Below are positions 42,677 through 52,802 of a stretch of DNA of 56,549 nucleotides, piece after piece. The DNA comes from Salisapilia sapeloensis. Lineage: Eukaryota > Oomycota > Peronosporomycetes > Peronosporales > Salisapiliaceae. Both the position numbers and the translations under genes were made by a program. The stretch's first letter is position 1. The number at the start of each line of letters is the position of its first letter. The stretch spans positions 1 to 56,549 of the forward strand of contig JAADVB010000112.1 in the NCBI GenBank assembly GCA_023334545.1. The letters are read 5' to 3'. Below the pieces are notes generated by a model that was not told the origin of the DNA, did not search any database, and worked only from the letters and a program-made list of their open reading frames with translations.

Positions 42677-43475
42677 ATGGAGGGGTACGACCACTTGTTC
42701 AAGCTACTGCTCATCGGCGATGCTGGTGTCGGGAAAAGCAGGTAGAACGATTTCTTGGACCATCTTACTCCAGCTTCAATTCTTTCGAATACAGTTTCGC
42801 TTATTCCCTCCGATTAACTCGTTATATATTAACACAGTATGCTGCTACGCTTCACAGATGATACGTTTGAAGACAACTTACAGAGCACCATTGGTACGTC
42901 CTCATCCCAGCACTGTACAAAGTCCAATACTCAACCATGAATAGGAGTCGACTTCAAGGTGAAAATGATGGAGGTGGAAAAGAAGCGGATTAAAATGACG
43001 CTGTGGGACACTGCCGGGCAAGAGCGTTTCCGGACGCTCACCAGCTCTTACTATCGTGGCGCCCAAGGCATCGTGCTCGTCTATGACGTTGCCCGTCGAG
43101 ACACGTTCGAAAGTCTCGACTTGTGGTTACAAGAAGTGGAAGTCTACTCGCCTGCAAGTGGCCGTGAAGTCGTTAAACTACTCGTTGGCAACAAAATCGA
43201 CAAGGTACGCATATTGCTTTGCACACGTACAACTGTGTCTAACGCACGAATAGGAACGTGTGGTAAGTCGAAAGGAAGGCGAAGACTGGGCTCGATCCAA
43301 AGGCATGCTGTTTTTGGAAAGCAGTGCTAAGACACGTATTGGTATCCAGCAAGTTTTTAATGAAGTCGTGGAAAAGATTTTGGAGAATCCCAACCTCTTG
43401 GCCAACACCGTGCCCCGAGGTAGTCGACAGCTGCATCATCAGACACCCAATGCAAAAGGTAGTGGGTGTTGCTAG
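42677..43475 (+). CDS. RAB18: Rab GTPase, Rab18-like
   Basis: Four exons (42677-42741, 42838-42893, 42945-43204, 43254-43475) give 200 residues. Start [22 protein letters not shown] has the P-loop; switch I follows ([13 protein letters not shown]), then [19 protein letters not shown] (switch II with catalytic Gln), GNKID (G4) and ESSAK (G5). The C-terminus KGSGCC is a double-Cys geranylgeranylation signal, so the protein is membrane-attached. The combination IGVDFKVK and [19 protein letters not shown] matches the Rab18 branch, which works in ER-lipid-droplet contacts and ER-Golgi traffic; other Rabs of that clade remain possible. Introns are 96, 51 and 49 nt. The gene ends 104 bp from the stop of CenH3 (convergent). 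Confidence 0.88.
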
Positions 43476-43579
43476 ATTATGTCGCTTGTCGTTGGAACCT
43501 TTCGTAGGTAGAGATGTAGACCAAGGAGCAATACGAAAAACATTCCATTTGAAAGCAAAAGTACCGGATTCGAGAAAAA

Positions 43580-44005
43580 TTATTCGCCATTGCTCCGACC
43601 TCGAATGCGTCGAGCGAGTTGCATGTCCTTGACCATCAACGTCACGCGCTTGCCATGGATGGCACATAAATTGCTACAGGTCAAATGAGCTTTGGTCAGG
43701 CGTAATATATACGTAATAACGTACGCGTCTTCGAAGAGCCGAGTCAAGTAGACTTCTGCCGCTTCCTGGAGCGCCATGAGCGCCTCTGCTTGCCAGCGAT
43801 ATGGTTGGGAAGCATAAAGCATCTGCAGCTCCCGCACCAATCGAGCAAACGGGAGCTTTCGAATAAGCAGGTCCGTCGTGCGCTGGAAGTAGCGGATCTC
43901 CCGCAAGGCCTTCATGCCAGGACGGTATCGTCGCTGGTTGGACCGCGGTGCAACAGGCGCCTGGACCGACCGCCGCGTCGTCGACGGCTTCCGTCGAGCA
44001 GACAT
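43580..44005 (-). CDS. CENPA: Centromeric histone H3 (CENP-A/CenH3)
   Basis: Two exons (44005-43725 and 43673-43580) give 124 residues. The histone-fold part reads [30 protein letters not shown], then a longer loop 1 ([14 protein letters not shown]), [16 protein letters not shown] and, after the splice, [13 protein letters not shown]...LARRIRG. Compared with canonical H3, loop 1 has two extra residues and a Trp, and the loop/helix-2 region is CENP-A-like; the N-tail (about 27 residues, basic, Pro/Ser-rich) is unlike H3. CenH3 marks the kinetochore-forming nucleosome. The intron is 51 nt (GTACGT...CTGTAG), a multiple of three with no stop, so an unspliced reading stays open and would insert 17 residues into the fold; the splice restores FEDANLCAIH. 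Confidence 0.9.
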   Translation of the reverse strand: MSARRKPSTTRRSVQAPVAPRSNQRRYRPGMKALREIRYFQRTTDLLIRKLPFARLVRELQMLYASQPYRWQAEALMALQEAAEVYLTRLFEDAYVITYILRLTKAHLTCSNLCAIHGKRVTLMVKDMQLARRIRGRSNGE

Positions 44006-44367
44006 CGGTGTCGCGATGTTGGTATGAAAAGTCGAATTCTAAGAAAAAGAAAGGAAAGAAAAGAGAACCCTTCAACTGACGTCCGTTTGTTCCGACTTGA
44101 ATTGGGTATGGTCGTTGTCGACCATCAGACCCTATCGCACGAACGCCATCCTCCCCGTCCATCACCGTGGTGTCGTCAGTAATTCACTTACGACATTGAG
44201 AGAAGTAGCTACCTCTTCAAGTAGTATACACGTCGGGGCTAACATCTCTGAAATTCGAAACAAGTAGGTCGGATTAATAGCAAGCCGCAGCTTCTTTTCT
44301 ATTTTCAAGTGACGCCAGTTTGTTCTCCGGCCTGACTTGCAATCCTTCTACGCACAAACACAAGAGC
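44006..44367. promoter_or_regulatory. Divergent promoter region, CenH3 and nine-PAS kinase
   Basis: A 362-bp gap between the CenH3 start and the kinase ATG, transcribed in opposite directions. A purine-rich run (aagaaaaagaaaggaaagaaaa) sits near 44042-44063, just upstream of CenH3. No TATA or other element is assigned. Confidence 0.35.
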
Positions 44368-47300
44368 ATGGACTATGCCCTGGAAGAAGCTTGTGTTCCA
44401 GCCTTTTGCCTCACCGAAGATGGACAGGTCTCGCTCTGGAATAGAGCACTAGCACAGCTTACTGGCACCGACACGAAGGTAGTGGTAGGACGGCCACTCG
44501 AAGAACTTGTGCACCAAGACAGCACTGGAGATGTGCATCGGTACATCCGCGACCTACATTCCTCACCCCACAAGCCTCTCGAGAATGCTCGCCTCGAGTT
44601 CGTCCACTGCCGCACGGGAGCTTTGATCACACTACGGACGAATATGACGGCATCCTTGACGTTTGAGGATCGTGTCGACCGAATCGTCGCGATATGTGAT
44701 GTCTTACGATGCGTACGACCACTATCGGTCTCCCACGATTCGATCGACCTCCCTTCTTCCCCGATAATACCAGCAGCGAGCGACGATGAGAAACGATCTA
44801 TCAACGATCTACCTGAACTTGATGTGAGCAGCACTCCTCCATCCCGACAAGAAGCTCCAAACAATAATCGTTCTCGAAATGATCACATTGGCTTTCGTAG
44901 TGAACGTAGAGGTAGTATGCAAAGTGATGCCGAGTCGACCACATCTTCCTGCAAGATGTCGCCGTACGGAAAGGCGCTCATGGCTGCCAACGTACCTGTC
45001 TTTGAGCTCGACCACGACGCTCGTATCATGGTCTGGAACGCGAAAACCGCTTCTCTCACAGGCTTCAGTTCCGAAGGTGTGGTGGGTCAGTTGCTCACCG
45101 ACACGGTAGACGCATCTTCCAAAGACCGCTTCCAACACGCCTTCCAGACTGCTGTTGACACGCAGCGTGCTGGAGACGAGTTCGAGGTCTGTTTCACTGC
45201 GAATGACGGTAGCCACGCCGAAGTCATGCTGTCACTCTCGCCACAAGTAGATGATGACGGGCGAGTCATTGGCGTCATGGCGATCGGACAAGACGTCAAG
45301 CACCAGTCGAGCAACGATAGCAGTATGATCAACACGGCGAACGCTCCGATCTTTGGGATTGATATTGAAGGCCGGATCGTCATTTTTAATAAGAAAGCTT
45401 CGAAAGTCACCGAGTTTTCGCCGGAGGAAGTGCTAGGCTGCAATCTCATCGAGACCTTGGCGCAAGGAAGTGTACGTGAAGCTGTCGCGAACGTCTTTGA
45501 TGCAGCTGTGAAAGGCCAGGCGACGGCTAACTTTGAGTTCCCACTCGCGACACGAAGTGGTAAGCGGATAAGTATCCTTCTGAATGTAACGCCTCGATAC
45601 GACCATCACGGACGTGTGATTGGTGCTGTGGGGATCGGCCAGGACATCACGGAACGAGTGGTGCAGGAAGAAGAACTCCGTCGACTCATCTACACTGCCA
45701 ATGCGCCTATCGTCGGTGTTGATAAAGACTATAAGATCAACATTTGGAATCGAAAAGCGACGACTATTACAGAGTATAACAGTGATGAAGCCATTGGCTA
45801 TCAGCTGACAGAGTTCCTGCCGGAAGGACATAAAGAAAGCGTCCAGCATGTCTTCCAACAAGCACTGGAAGAAGCAAAGGAGACGGCGCGATTCGAGTTT
45901 CCGCTTGTGACAAAAGAAGGACGAGAGCTCAAGATCCTGTTGAACGCAACGCCGAGGTTTGACCATAAAGGACGTATCATCGGTGTCGTCGGCATCGGAC
46001 ATGACTTTACAGACTTGAAAGCGCAGGAGCAAGAATATGCTCGCTTGATCGAGACGGCGAATGCGCCTATCTTTGGCGTCGATGTAGACTTTTCCATTAC
46101 GATTTGGAATCGAAAAGCTGCTGAAGTCACAGGGTACTCTGCAGAAGAAGCGTTGGGGACAGACTTGATCCAGGAGTTCATTCCGGATGAATATAAAGTA
46201 CAAGTCCGTGGCGTTCTATCTCTCGCATTGGATGGAGAGGAGACGGCGAACTTTGAGTTTCCGTTGGTCACGAGAGGGGGAAGGAGGGTTGAAGTGCTAT
46301 TGAATGCGACGCCAAGATATGATGAGCGACAGAATATTATCGGAGTGGTCGGTATTGGACAAGATATTACAGCTCGAATCGCTCAAGAGCAAGAGTACAG
46401 GAGACTCATCGATACTGCCAACGCTCCGATCTTCGGTGTCGATCAAGATGGACTTGTCACTATCTGGAATAACAAAGCAGCAGAGATTACACAGTACACG
46501 AATGAGGATGTCATGGGCGAACACCTCGTGAATAAGTTCATCACAGATGACTACAAGGAAGCAGTGGCGTCCGTCTTGAGCAAGGCGTTGGAAGGCACAG
46601 AGACCGCTAACTTTGAGTTCCCACTTATGACAAAAGGAGGGCGTAGGGTCGAGATCCTGCTGAACGCTACGCCGAGGTATAATGAGCATGGGCAAGTGAT
46701 AGGAATGGTTGGTATCGGTCAGGATATTACCGACCGCATCGCACAGGAGCAAGAGCATATGAAGCTAATTGAGAATGCCAATGCTCCTATCTTTGGTGTG
46801 AACGTTGATGGTTTCGTGACGATTTGGAACCAGAAGATGGCGGATATTACGCAATACACCAAGGTCGAGGCCATCGGCAAGTACTTTGTCAACAGTTTTG
46901 TCGAACCGACGTACCGTGGTATCCTCGCGGACGTCTTATCGGATGCCCAACGATCCGCTTTTGCTGCTTCAAATGTTGAGATCGTCTTGACGACCAAGAC
47001 TGGCAGGCGAGCGAATATCTTGATGAATGCAACCGTACGCTTTGGACAGCATGGAGAAGTGGAAGGTGTCGTTGGTATCGGACAAGACATTACCGATCGA
47101 CTAGCGCAAGAGCAGGAATACACTCGTCTTATCGATACAGCCAACGCTCCAATCTTTGGTGTGGACGACAAAGGTCTGGTGACGATTTGGAATAAGAAAG
47201 CAGCGCAGTTGACACAGTACAAGACACGAGAAGTCGTGGGTCAGAACCTCGTCGAGACGTTTGTGTCGCCCAAGCACCGACCAGCCGTGAAGCAAGTGTT

Positions 47301-49944
47301 TGCCAAGGCACTCGAAGGTATCCAAACGGCAAACTTTGACTTTCCATTGATCACCAAGTCTGGTACACGAGTGGATGTTTTGCTGAATGCAACACCAAGG
47401 AATGATCCGCATGGAAATATCGTCGGCGTCGTGGGCATCGGTCAGGATATCACCGATAGGATTGCTCAGGAGCACGAGTACTACCGTCTGATCGACAGTG
47501 CGAATGCTCCGATTTTTGGTGTCGATCCTTTTGGTTGTGTGAATGAATGGAATCAGAAGATTGGACAATTGACTGGGTATGCGAAGAAAGATGTGGTGGG
47601 AGAATCACTCGTCGAACGCTTCGTGGCGCAGGATTCAGCCGATCAAGTGTGGAAACAACTACGACAGGCACTTATCGGTATTGATGTTGGCGAGATGGAG
47701 CTGCCGATCCATACCAAGAGCGGTCGGTCGCTCTTATTGCTTGTGAACGCGTCTAGTAAGATGGACTTGAGTGGAAATATTGTTGGTGTCATTGGCGTCG
47801 GACAGGACTACACGGCAAAGAAACGGATGGAGGCTGCGAGAGTCAACTTCCTCGCTTCCTTTAGTCATGAGTTACGCACACCGTTAAATGGCGTGCTTGG
47901 TATGCTCGAGTTGATTCGAAACGATACGTTGGAGAGAAAGACACGCAAGAGATACGTGGACATGGCGTACATCAGCGGCAGTCTCCTCTTGAATCTTATA
48001 AACGATATCCTGGATTTGTCCAAGATCGAAGCTGGTCACATGGAAATCAACTATGATCCATTCCATCTAGATGATCTACTCTCGTACGTCATTGAGCTGT
48101 TCAAGTTCAAGGCAAAAGAAAAGAAAATTGATCTAGTGCTCGAAGCAGGTGACCTTCCTCATGCACTCATTGGAGACGTTGGTAGGCTGCGTCAGATTCT
48201 ACTCAACTTTTTATCCAACGCCATTAAGTTTACAAAGAAAGGAAGTATTACAGTGAAGTGTCATACGGTATCAGCAACGGATGTGCCACCAGAGAAGAAG
48301 AGATTTCTGTTCGAAGTGGTGGATACGGGCATCGGCATGACCTCAGAGGAAATGGCGCATCTCTTTGAAATCTTTTTCAAAGTTAACAGTATGAAGAAGG
48401 ATAACCCGACTGGATCTGGACTTGGTCTTGCCATTTGTAAGCAGTTGGTCGAGCTCATGGGTGGACAGATTGGCGTCGAGAGCGAAAAATTTGTAGGTAG
48501 TAACTTTTACTTCATCGTGGACTTGGAAGTGGCCAATGAAGAGAGCACATCATCCTTGTTCCGACCGGAGAATGCCGACACGAAGCCTGCCATCCACCGA
48601 GCTGTATCTGACGATCTCCATGCAAGCGTCCTTGTCGTGGAGGACAATGACTTTAACTGGGAAATCGTATGTGCTTTCCTCTGCAACAACGGCGAAGACC
48701 ATTTCGTCCGGTGGGAAGCGAATGGTCAGGCAGCACTTGAAGCGTATAAGAAGCACCACGAGTGCTTCGATCTTGTGCTCATGGACTGCGAAATGCCTGT
48801 CATGGACGGCTACAACGCCACACGATCCATCCGTAAGTATGAAAAAGATAATGGTCTTCCGAGGATGCCAGTCTTAGGTCTCACTGCCTACGCCATGCAC
48901 GGGGATCGGCAAAAGTGTCTGGATGCAGGTATGGATGAGTTCCTGGTGAAGCCGATCGGTCAAACAACTCTCCTTCAAGCCATCCACACTTGGAAAGGCA
49001 AGAAGAGAACTACGCGCGGCTTGATAGATCGAATGGCGGCTGGGCTTCAACGAGCGTCACAGTACCAACAGCATATAACGATCGATAAAGCAATCTCTGC
49101 TCTCGAGCTGGAAGATCCCAGCCGAGTTGCAAAGCATGGAGATACGCTCATGATCGCGCATGAACCTTCAGGCATTCCGACGACAGGCTCGTTGTACTCA
49201 TCCGAAGGAAGTGACAGTAGGTCCCAATACCAAGACTCAGATCTTTCCAGGTCGAGATCGTGGACTCAGATCGGGTCTCGATCTCTTCCTGCTGGATGCA
49301 AATTCCCTTTTAAAGATGCGCATGGCAACGTTGGCACGAGCACGATGCCTGCTTCAGAGATAAAGGTACAGAACTCTAGTCGTTCCAGGCGTCATACGTT
49401 CTTCCCTTACCTATCCAAATCTCAGGGTGTGAATCAGATCAAGGAGGGTATTGAAGAGAATGAGCCGGACCCTCCGTTGCCTGTTATGCTTGCTGTCAAT
49501 CCACTTGATAGTGTCGTTCTTCCCGACGGAGATCCGATCAACTTTGCAAAGGGTGTGTCCCAATGTGGAGGCAAAGAACCCCTCTTTATGACGTTCTTGG
49601 AGAATTATAATCGTCAAGTAGGAGGCAAAATGGCTCAGATCCAAAATGCCTTCGAACAGAAAGACTGGCAGACAGTCAAGTCGACTAGTCATTCACTCAA
49701 AGGCATGTCGGCCTATGCAGCCGCAGAGCGTGTGGAGAAGAGCGCCCAACGACTAGAACTGGCATCGACAAGACTCATGTCTTCTTTAGAGCAAGTGGGA
49801 TCGGTGGAGAGAGAGATGCGGTTGCTCCGGGACGAGTACGAGCATTTGAAAGGATACTTAAGACGAAATTTCGAGTTTGGGGCGCCGGAAACGAAAAAGA
49901 AGGTGGATCAAAAGGACGATGGCTTTGCATGCGCGCTGATGTGA
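44368..49944 (+). CDS. Hybrid histidine kinase: 9 PAS, HisKA, HATPase, REC, HPt, CaaX
   Basis: A single-exon protein of 1858 residues from ATG 44368 (MDYALEEACVPAFC); the frame upstream starts with TTG only. Nine PAS domains (about 10-1140) end with GIGQDITDR-type linkers; the third starts near INTANAPIFGIDIEG. Then HisKA (FLASFSHELRTPLNGVLGML, His about 1167), HATPase (FLSNAIKFT, DTGIGM, GSGLGLAICKQLVELM), REC (Asp about 1473 in LMDCEMPVMDGYN), a long polar linker, HPt (His about 1775 in SHSLKGMSA) and the C-terminus CALM, a CaaX box. It is the paralogue of the 20-PAS kinase 13 kb away on the other strand, with the same order of catalytic domains. No transmembrane helix is seen. Ligand and partner are unknown; the lipid anchor is inferred. 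Confidence 0.96.
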   Translation: MDYALEEACVPAFCLTEDGQVSLWNRALAQLTGTDTKVVVGRPLEELVHQDSTGDVHRYIRDLHSSPHKPLENARLEFVHCRTGALITLRTNMTASLTFEDRVDRIVAICDVLRCVRPLSVSHDSIDLPSSPIIPAASDDEKRSINDLPELDVSSTPPSRQEAPNNNRSRNDHIGFRSERRGSMQSDAESTTSSCKMSPYGKALMAANVPVFELDHDARIMVWNAKTASLTGFSSEGVVGQLLTDTVDASSKDRFQHAFQTAVDTQRAGDEFEVCFTANDGSHAEVMLSLSPQVDDDGRVIGVMAIGQDVKHQSSNDSSMINTANAPIFGIDIEGRIVIFNKKASKVTEFSPEEVLGCNLIETLAQGSVREAVANVFDAAVKGQATANFEFPLATRSGKRISILLNVTPRYDHHGRVIGAVGIGQDITERVVQEEELRRLIYTANAPIVGVDKDYKINIWNRKATTITEYNSDEAIGYQLTEFLPEGHKESVQHVFQQALEEAKETARFEFPLVTKEGRELKILLNATPRFDHKGRIIGVVGIGHDFTDLKAQEQEYARLIETANAPIFGVDVDFSITIWNRKAAEVTGYSAEEALGTDLIQEFIPDEYKVQVRGVLSLALDGEETANFEFPLVTRGGRRVEVLLNATPRYDERQNIIGVVGIGQDITARIAQEQEYRRLIDTANAPIFGVDQDGLVTIWNNKAAEITQYTNEDVMGEHLVNKFITDDYKEAVASVLSKALEGTETANFEFPLMTKGGRRVEILLNATPRYNEHGQVIGMVGIGQDITDRIAQEQEHMKLIENANAPIFGVNVDGFVTIWNQKMADITQYTKVEAIGKYFVNSFVEPTYRGILADVLSDAQRSAFAASNVEIVLTTKTGRRANILMNATVRFGQHGEVEGVVGIGQDITDRLAQEQEYTRLIDTANAPIFGVDDKGLVTIWNKKAAQLTQYKTREVVGQNLVETFVSPKHRPAVKQVFAKALEGIQTANFDFPLITKSGTRVDVLLNATPRNDPHGNIVGVVGIGQDITDRIAQEHEYYRLIDSANAPIFGVDPFGCVNEWNQKIGQLTGYAKKDVVGESLVERFVAQDSADQVWKQLRQALIGIDVGEMELPIHTKSGRSLLLLVNASSKMDLSGNIVGVIGVGQDYTAKKRMEAARVNFLASFSHELRTPLNGVLGMLELIRNDTLERKTRKRYVDMAYISGSLLLNLINDILDLSKIEAGHMEINYDPFHLDDLLSYVIELFKFKAKEKKIDLVLEAGDLPHALIGDVGRLRQILLNFLSNAIKFTKKGSITVKCHTVSATDVPPEKKRFLFEVVDTGIGMTSEEMAHLFEIFFKVNSMKKDNPTGSGLGLAICKQLVELMGGQIGVESEKFVGSNFYFIVDLEVANEESTSSLFRPENADTKPAIHRAVSDDLHASVLVVEDNDFNWEIVCAFLCNNGEDHFVRWEANGQAALEAYKKHHECFDLVLMDCEMPVMDGYNATRSIRKYEKDNGLPRMPVLGLTAYAMHGDRQKCLDAGMDEFLVKPIGQTTLLQAIHTWKGKKRTTRGLIDRMAAGLQRASQYQQHITIDKAISALELEDPSRVAKHGDTLMIAHEPSGIPTTGSLYSSEGSDSRSQYQDSDLSRSRSWTQIGSRSLPAGCKFPFKDAHGNVGTSTMPASEIKVQNSSRSRRHTFFPYLSKSQGVNQIKEGIEENEPDPPLPVMLAVNPLDSVVLPDGDPINFAKGVSQCGGKEPLFMTFLENYNRQVGGKMAQIQNAFEQKDWQTVKSTSHSLKGMSAYAAAERVEKSAQRLELASTRLMSSLEQVGSVEREMRLLRDEYEHLKGYLRRNFEFGAPETKKKVDQKDDGFACALM
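45360..47523 (+). repeat. 360-bp periodic PAS repeat in the nine-PAS kinase
   Basis: The TTTGG or equivalent motif ahead of the PAS GVD residues ends at 45360, 45720, 46080, 46440, 46800, 47163 and 47523: intervals 360, 360, 360, 360, 363, 360. This is the same 360-bp unit as in the 20-PAS kinase. Unlike the large array, neighbouring units differ widely in sequence, so this array appears old and not recently homogenised. Confidence 0.85.
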
Positions 49945-50035
49945 GTTTGGACGTAGTAGGCAAGCGACAAGGCGTACTTGAAGGCAGTTTCTAATTTGTA
50001 AAACAGTTTAACATGATAGTTTTTGCATGCGATAT

Positions 50036-52481
50036 TCAATGTTGATCATGTCTTGTTTCGACGTGGGATAGTGCTAGCAGTAGACTTTGCAATCCGTCCT
50101 GAAACTTGGCATGCACAAAGTCCACCGACAGGGAAAGTTGATCAGAGAGTTCCACTAGGTTTCTACGGCAAGAAATGGTAATGTAAAATATACAGTGACA
50201 ATCGTGAAAATGCACATACTCCTTTTTATTTGCGGGTAGATCTTCGATCCAATCTTCGATATCTTTATCTCTCATTAGGTGCTGATGGATCCGGTCTTCT
50301 GCTTCTTGCTTGTAGTATTCACTAGTTCTAGTAACAAGATTTTCTAGCTCTTGAAGATTCTGAATATCTACGTCTCTCTCAGGACAGTTATTCATGTTCT
50401 TCAAAGAGCTTTCAAAAGATTTTCGACTGCTTTTGTCGTGGAGAAATGAAAGAAATGGATGACTTTGCAGTCCTGATGCGCTCCAACGATATTCCGGATC
50501 TTGCTCCAAGCATTTGGACAGAAAATCTTTAAAAGTAGACGAGATGCCGGATGGCATATCAGGCGGCTACGACAGCAAAATTGAAACAGCTTAGTGTAAT
50601 GTAGCAGCGACGACCATGCCGATATATGTACCGTGTGATTTCGGATTGCCCCAAGAAGTTCCCAGTATCCGACTTTGTTGCCATAAGGGAAACGACCAAG
50701 TGCACAGGCGAGCACAGTAAGGCCAAATGACCATATATCAGACTCGTACGAATACGCCTATATCGCATATGGCAACAGGAAAGCTCAATAAATTAAACAA
50801 GTAAAGATGACAGTATCCGTTTGATGCTCACTCACCTCTCCACTTATACGCTCAGGCGACATATAACACATCGTCCCGACAAATGTAGTCGCTTTCGTAA
50901 CTGAGCCAGACATTTCTTTAGCAATCCCAAAGTCAGCTAGCTTCACACCTTTGCGATGAATAAGTAGGTTGGATGGCTTTATATCGCGATGAAGTAATCT
51001 TCTGCTATGAAGGAATGCAAGTGCCTTCAAAATATCACTACAAATCTGTGCGAGTACTACTTCATCTTGAATTCCTCCTGCATCGACAACGTCTTGAATC
51101 GATCCTTTTGGCATGTACTCAAACACGACAGCAACGGTGCCATCATTCGGACTCATAAAAGCATCGAATAAACGCACTACTTCAGGACAACATATATCAC
51201 GTTCATGTGGCGACTGTCCGCTTGCTTTCGATTGATGTATCATCCTCGATTCGGCCTTTGTTTTATATGCGGACTTCTTTGGACCAGGATAAAAATTATG
51301 GTGCAGGGTCTTGAGCTCCGTAACGAGTTGATGACGCTTTTCACTCTCATGGACAGCCATGACCTTAATTGCAACAAGCGCCAGTAAGCCAATGTGAAAA
51401 GCTTTATGAACCACTCCACTGCTTCCTCGCCCAAGAAGATCGAGCTTTAGCACTTGCTTCCTCTTACCAGGTATCCTGGTCGCTTTATTTACTTCTGAAT
51501 CCCCATTTCCATAGTCTCCAGGATGCTCAGAAGGTATGGAGAGCGGCTGATTCTCGTCAAATACAGGTGCGGATAGTCCACTTTGGCGAATACGAAATCC
51601 GGCGGTAGTGAGTGTTCCCGATGAAGAGAATTCATGTGAGGCATCGTTCGATTTTCCCATCGACTCTTGTAGCTCAAGTCGAAAGACAGAGTCTTTAACA
51701 GGCGTGCGCTTACAATCTCTACATTCGGGCTTAGCATCCGTAGCATTAGGCGGAAGCCGTTTTGCGTGAAGTACAGGACTTTGAGTGTGAAAACGGTTTG
51801 GTGGCGAAAACTCGTCTTCTTCCTCGCCTTTAATGTCGTCAATATCGAATGCAAAGCGGCGGCGAGAGCTAAATGTCGACAAATGCATAAGTAAAGAGCG
51901 CGTGGTATGACTCACAAAAGAATTTGTGAATCCAATTAATAGTCTCAGGTTACCTTGGTGTTGATTTAGTCGTTGGGCAATCTAGTTTGTTATCGGTTTC
52001 TTTGAAGCCGACAGGCATTGAAGACGCCTCCCAAGTTGTAGCACTGAGATCTAGCCACGAGTTTTTCCTGTTGACTTCTTGCTGAGTAGCTTGACTTCTA
52101 GTGTGCTTTTCCACCTGATTATTTATCGTATCGCTTAGATGCTCCGCAGGATTCCTCTTGCCGGCGACATCTTTATCAGCTACTTTGTGATCATAGACTA
52201 GATAAGCAGAGCCACGCTCAGAATAGCGTTTCTTGTGCTTTTCCTGATTAAAACTAGATGACTTGGGTTCCGACTCTTCAAGTGCGAGCGAACTGCTGTG
52301 CGAATAGCCATGTCCAGAAGAATCTCGCTTGTACTGGAAGTCTGTACTGAAGATAGCAGGCTGCCGCAACTTCGACGGACGGTCGCTTCTGTTACCCCAC
52401 CTGTCAGCCAAGGTATCGATATTCAGCAATTCAAGCAATGACTCACCGAAAAGACTTTGCCTCGGTGTCTGGAAGCTGCAT
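50036..52481 (-). CDS. MAP kinase kinase-like Ser/Thr protein kinase
   Basis: Six exons are inferred (52481-52447, 52400-51954, 51868-50836, 50757-50632, 50566-50220, 50162-50036), in phase, 704 residues. About 300 N-terminal residues are polar and disordered. The kinase domain has a glycine loop GRGSSGVV (about 307), VAIKV with the ATP lysine (about 329), [12 protein letters not shown] (Asp about 456), ADFGIAKEM (Asp about 473), [15 protein letters not shown] and [18 protein letters not shown]. These are MAP2K features: the GTxxYMSPERI and G-x-FPYG blocks and an activation loop rich in Ser/Thr ([10 protein letters not shown]). Between alpha-C and beta-4 is an insert of about 30 residues ([15 protein letters not shown]). 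The first short exon was chosen from ATG 52481 because it joins [11 protein letters not shown] to RWGNRSD in frame; it is the weakest part. It would phosphorylate a MAPK. Confidence 0.82.
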
Positions 52482-52802
52482 CTGCCTGGGAGCGCGCTTG
52501 TTGTTCGGCTAGCACGCGATATCGTAGATCAGTCACCTCTCTGCTGTGGTTATGCAAATAGCCTAGAGAGAGTGAGGTTCATCTTACCATTTCGAGATAA
52601 GTTTTTGTTTAGGATCAATAGATTGGAACGCCGAGCTATTCTGAAGAAATGTTATATATGTCTTCATGGTCTGAAACTGACATTTATCAACCATTGCATT
52701 TGTTACAGTCACCGACAAGGAATACAAGTCAACATACTCCGAAAAGGACCCATGGTTATGTGCGACTCGGATACTCTCCAATCACCACGTTTATAAAGAC
52801 CG
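52482..52802. other. Gap upstream of MAP2K-like gene
   Basis: About 320 bp between two minus-strand genes: the 5' region of the kinase and 3' region of the ankyrin protein. A frame upstream of the chosen kinase start encodes a possible coiled stretch ([16 protein letters not shown]) that could belong to an extra or alternative first exon. Confidence 0.3.

Noticed and set aside
43674-44165. Minus-strand 163-codon ORF overlapping CenH3
   Set aside because: It is an alternative frame of the CenH3 exon with no recognisable domain.
44368-49944. Membrane-spanning sensor region in the nine-PAS kinase
   Set aside because: No hydrophobic stretch of 18 or more residues is present before HisKA; the protein appears soluble apart from a possible C-terminal lipid.
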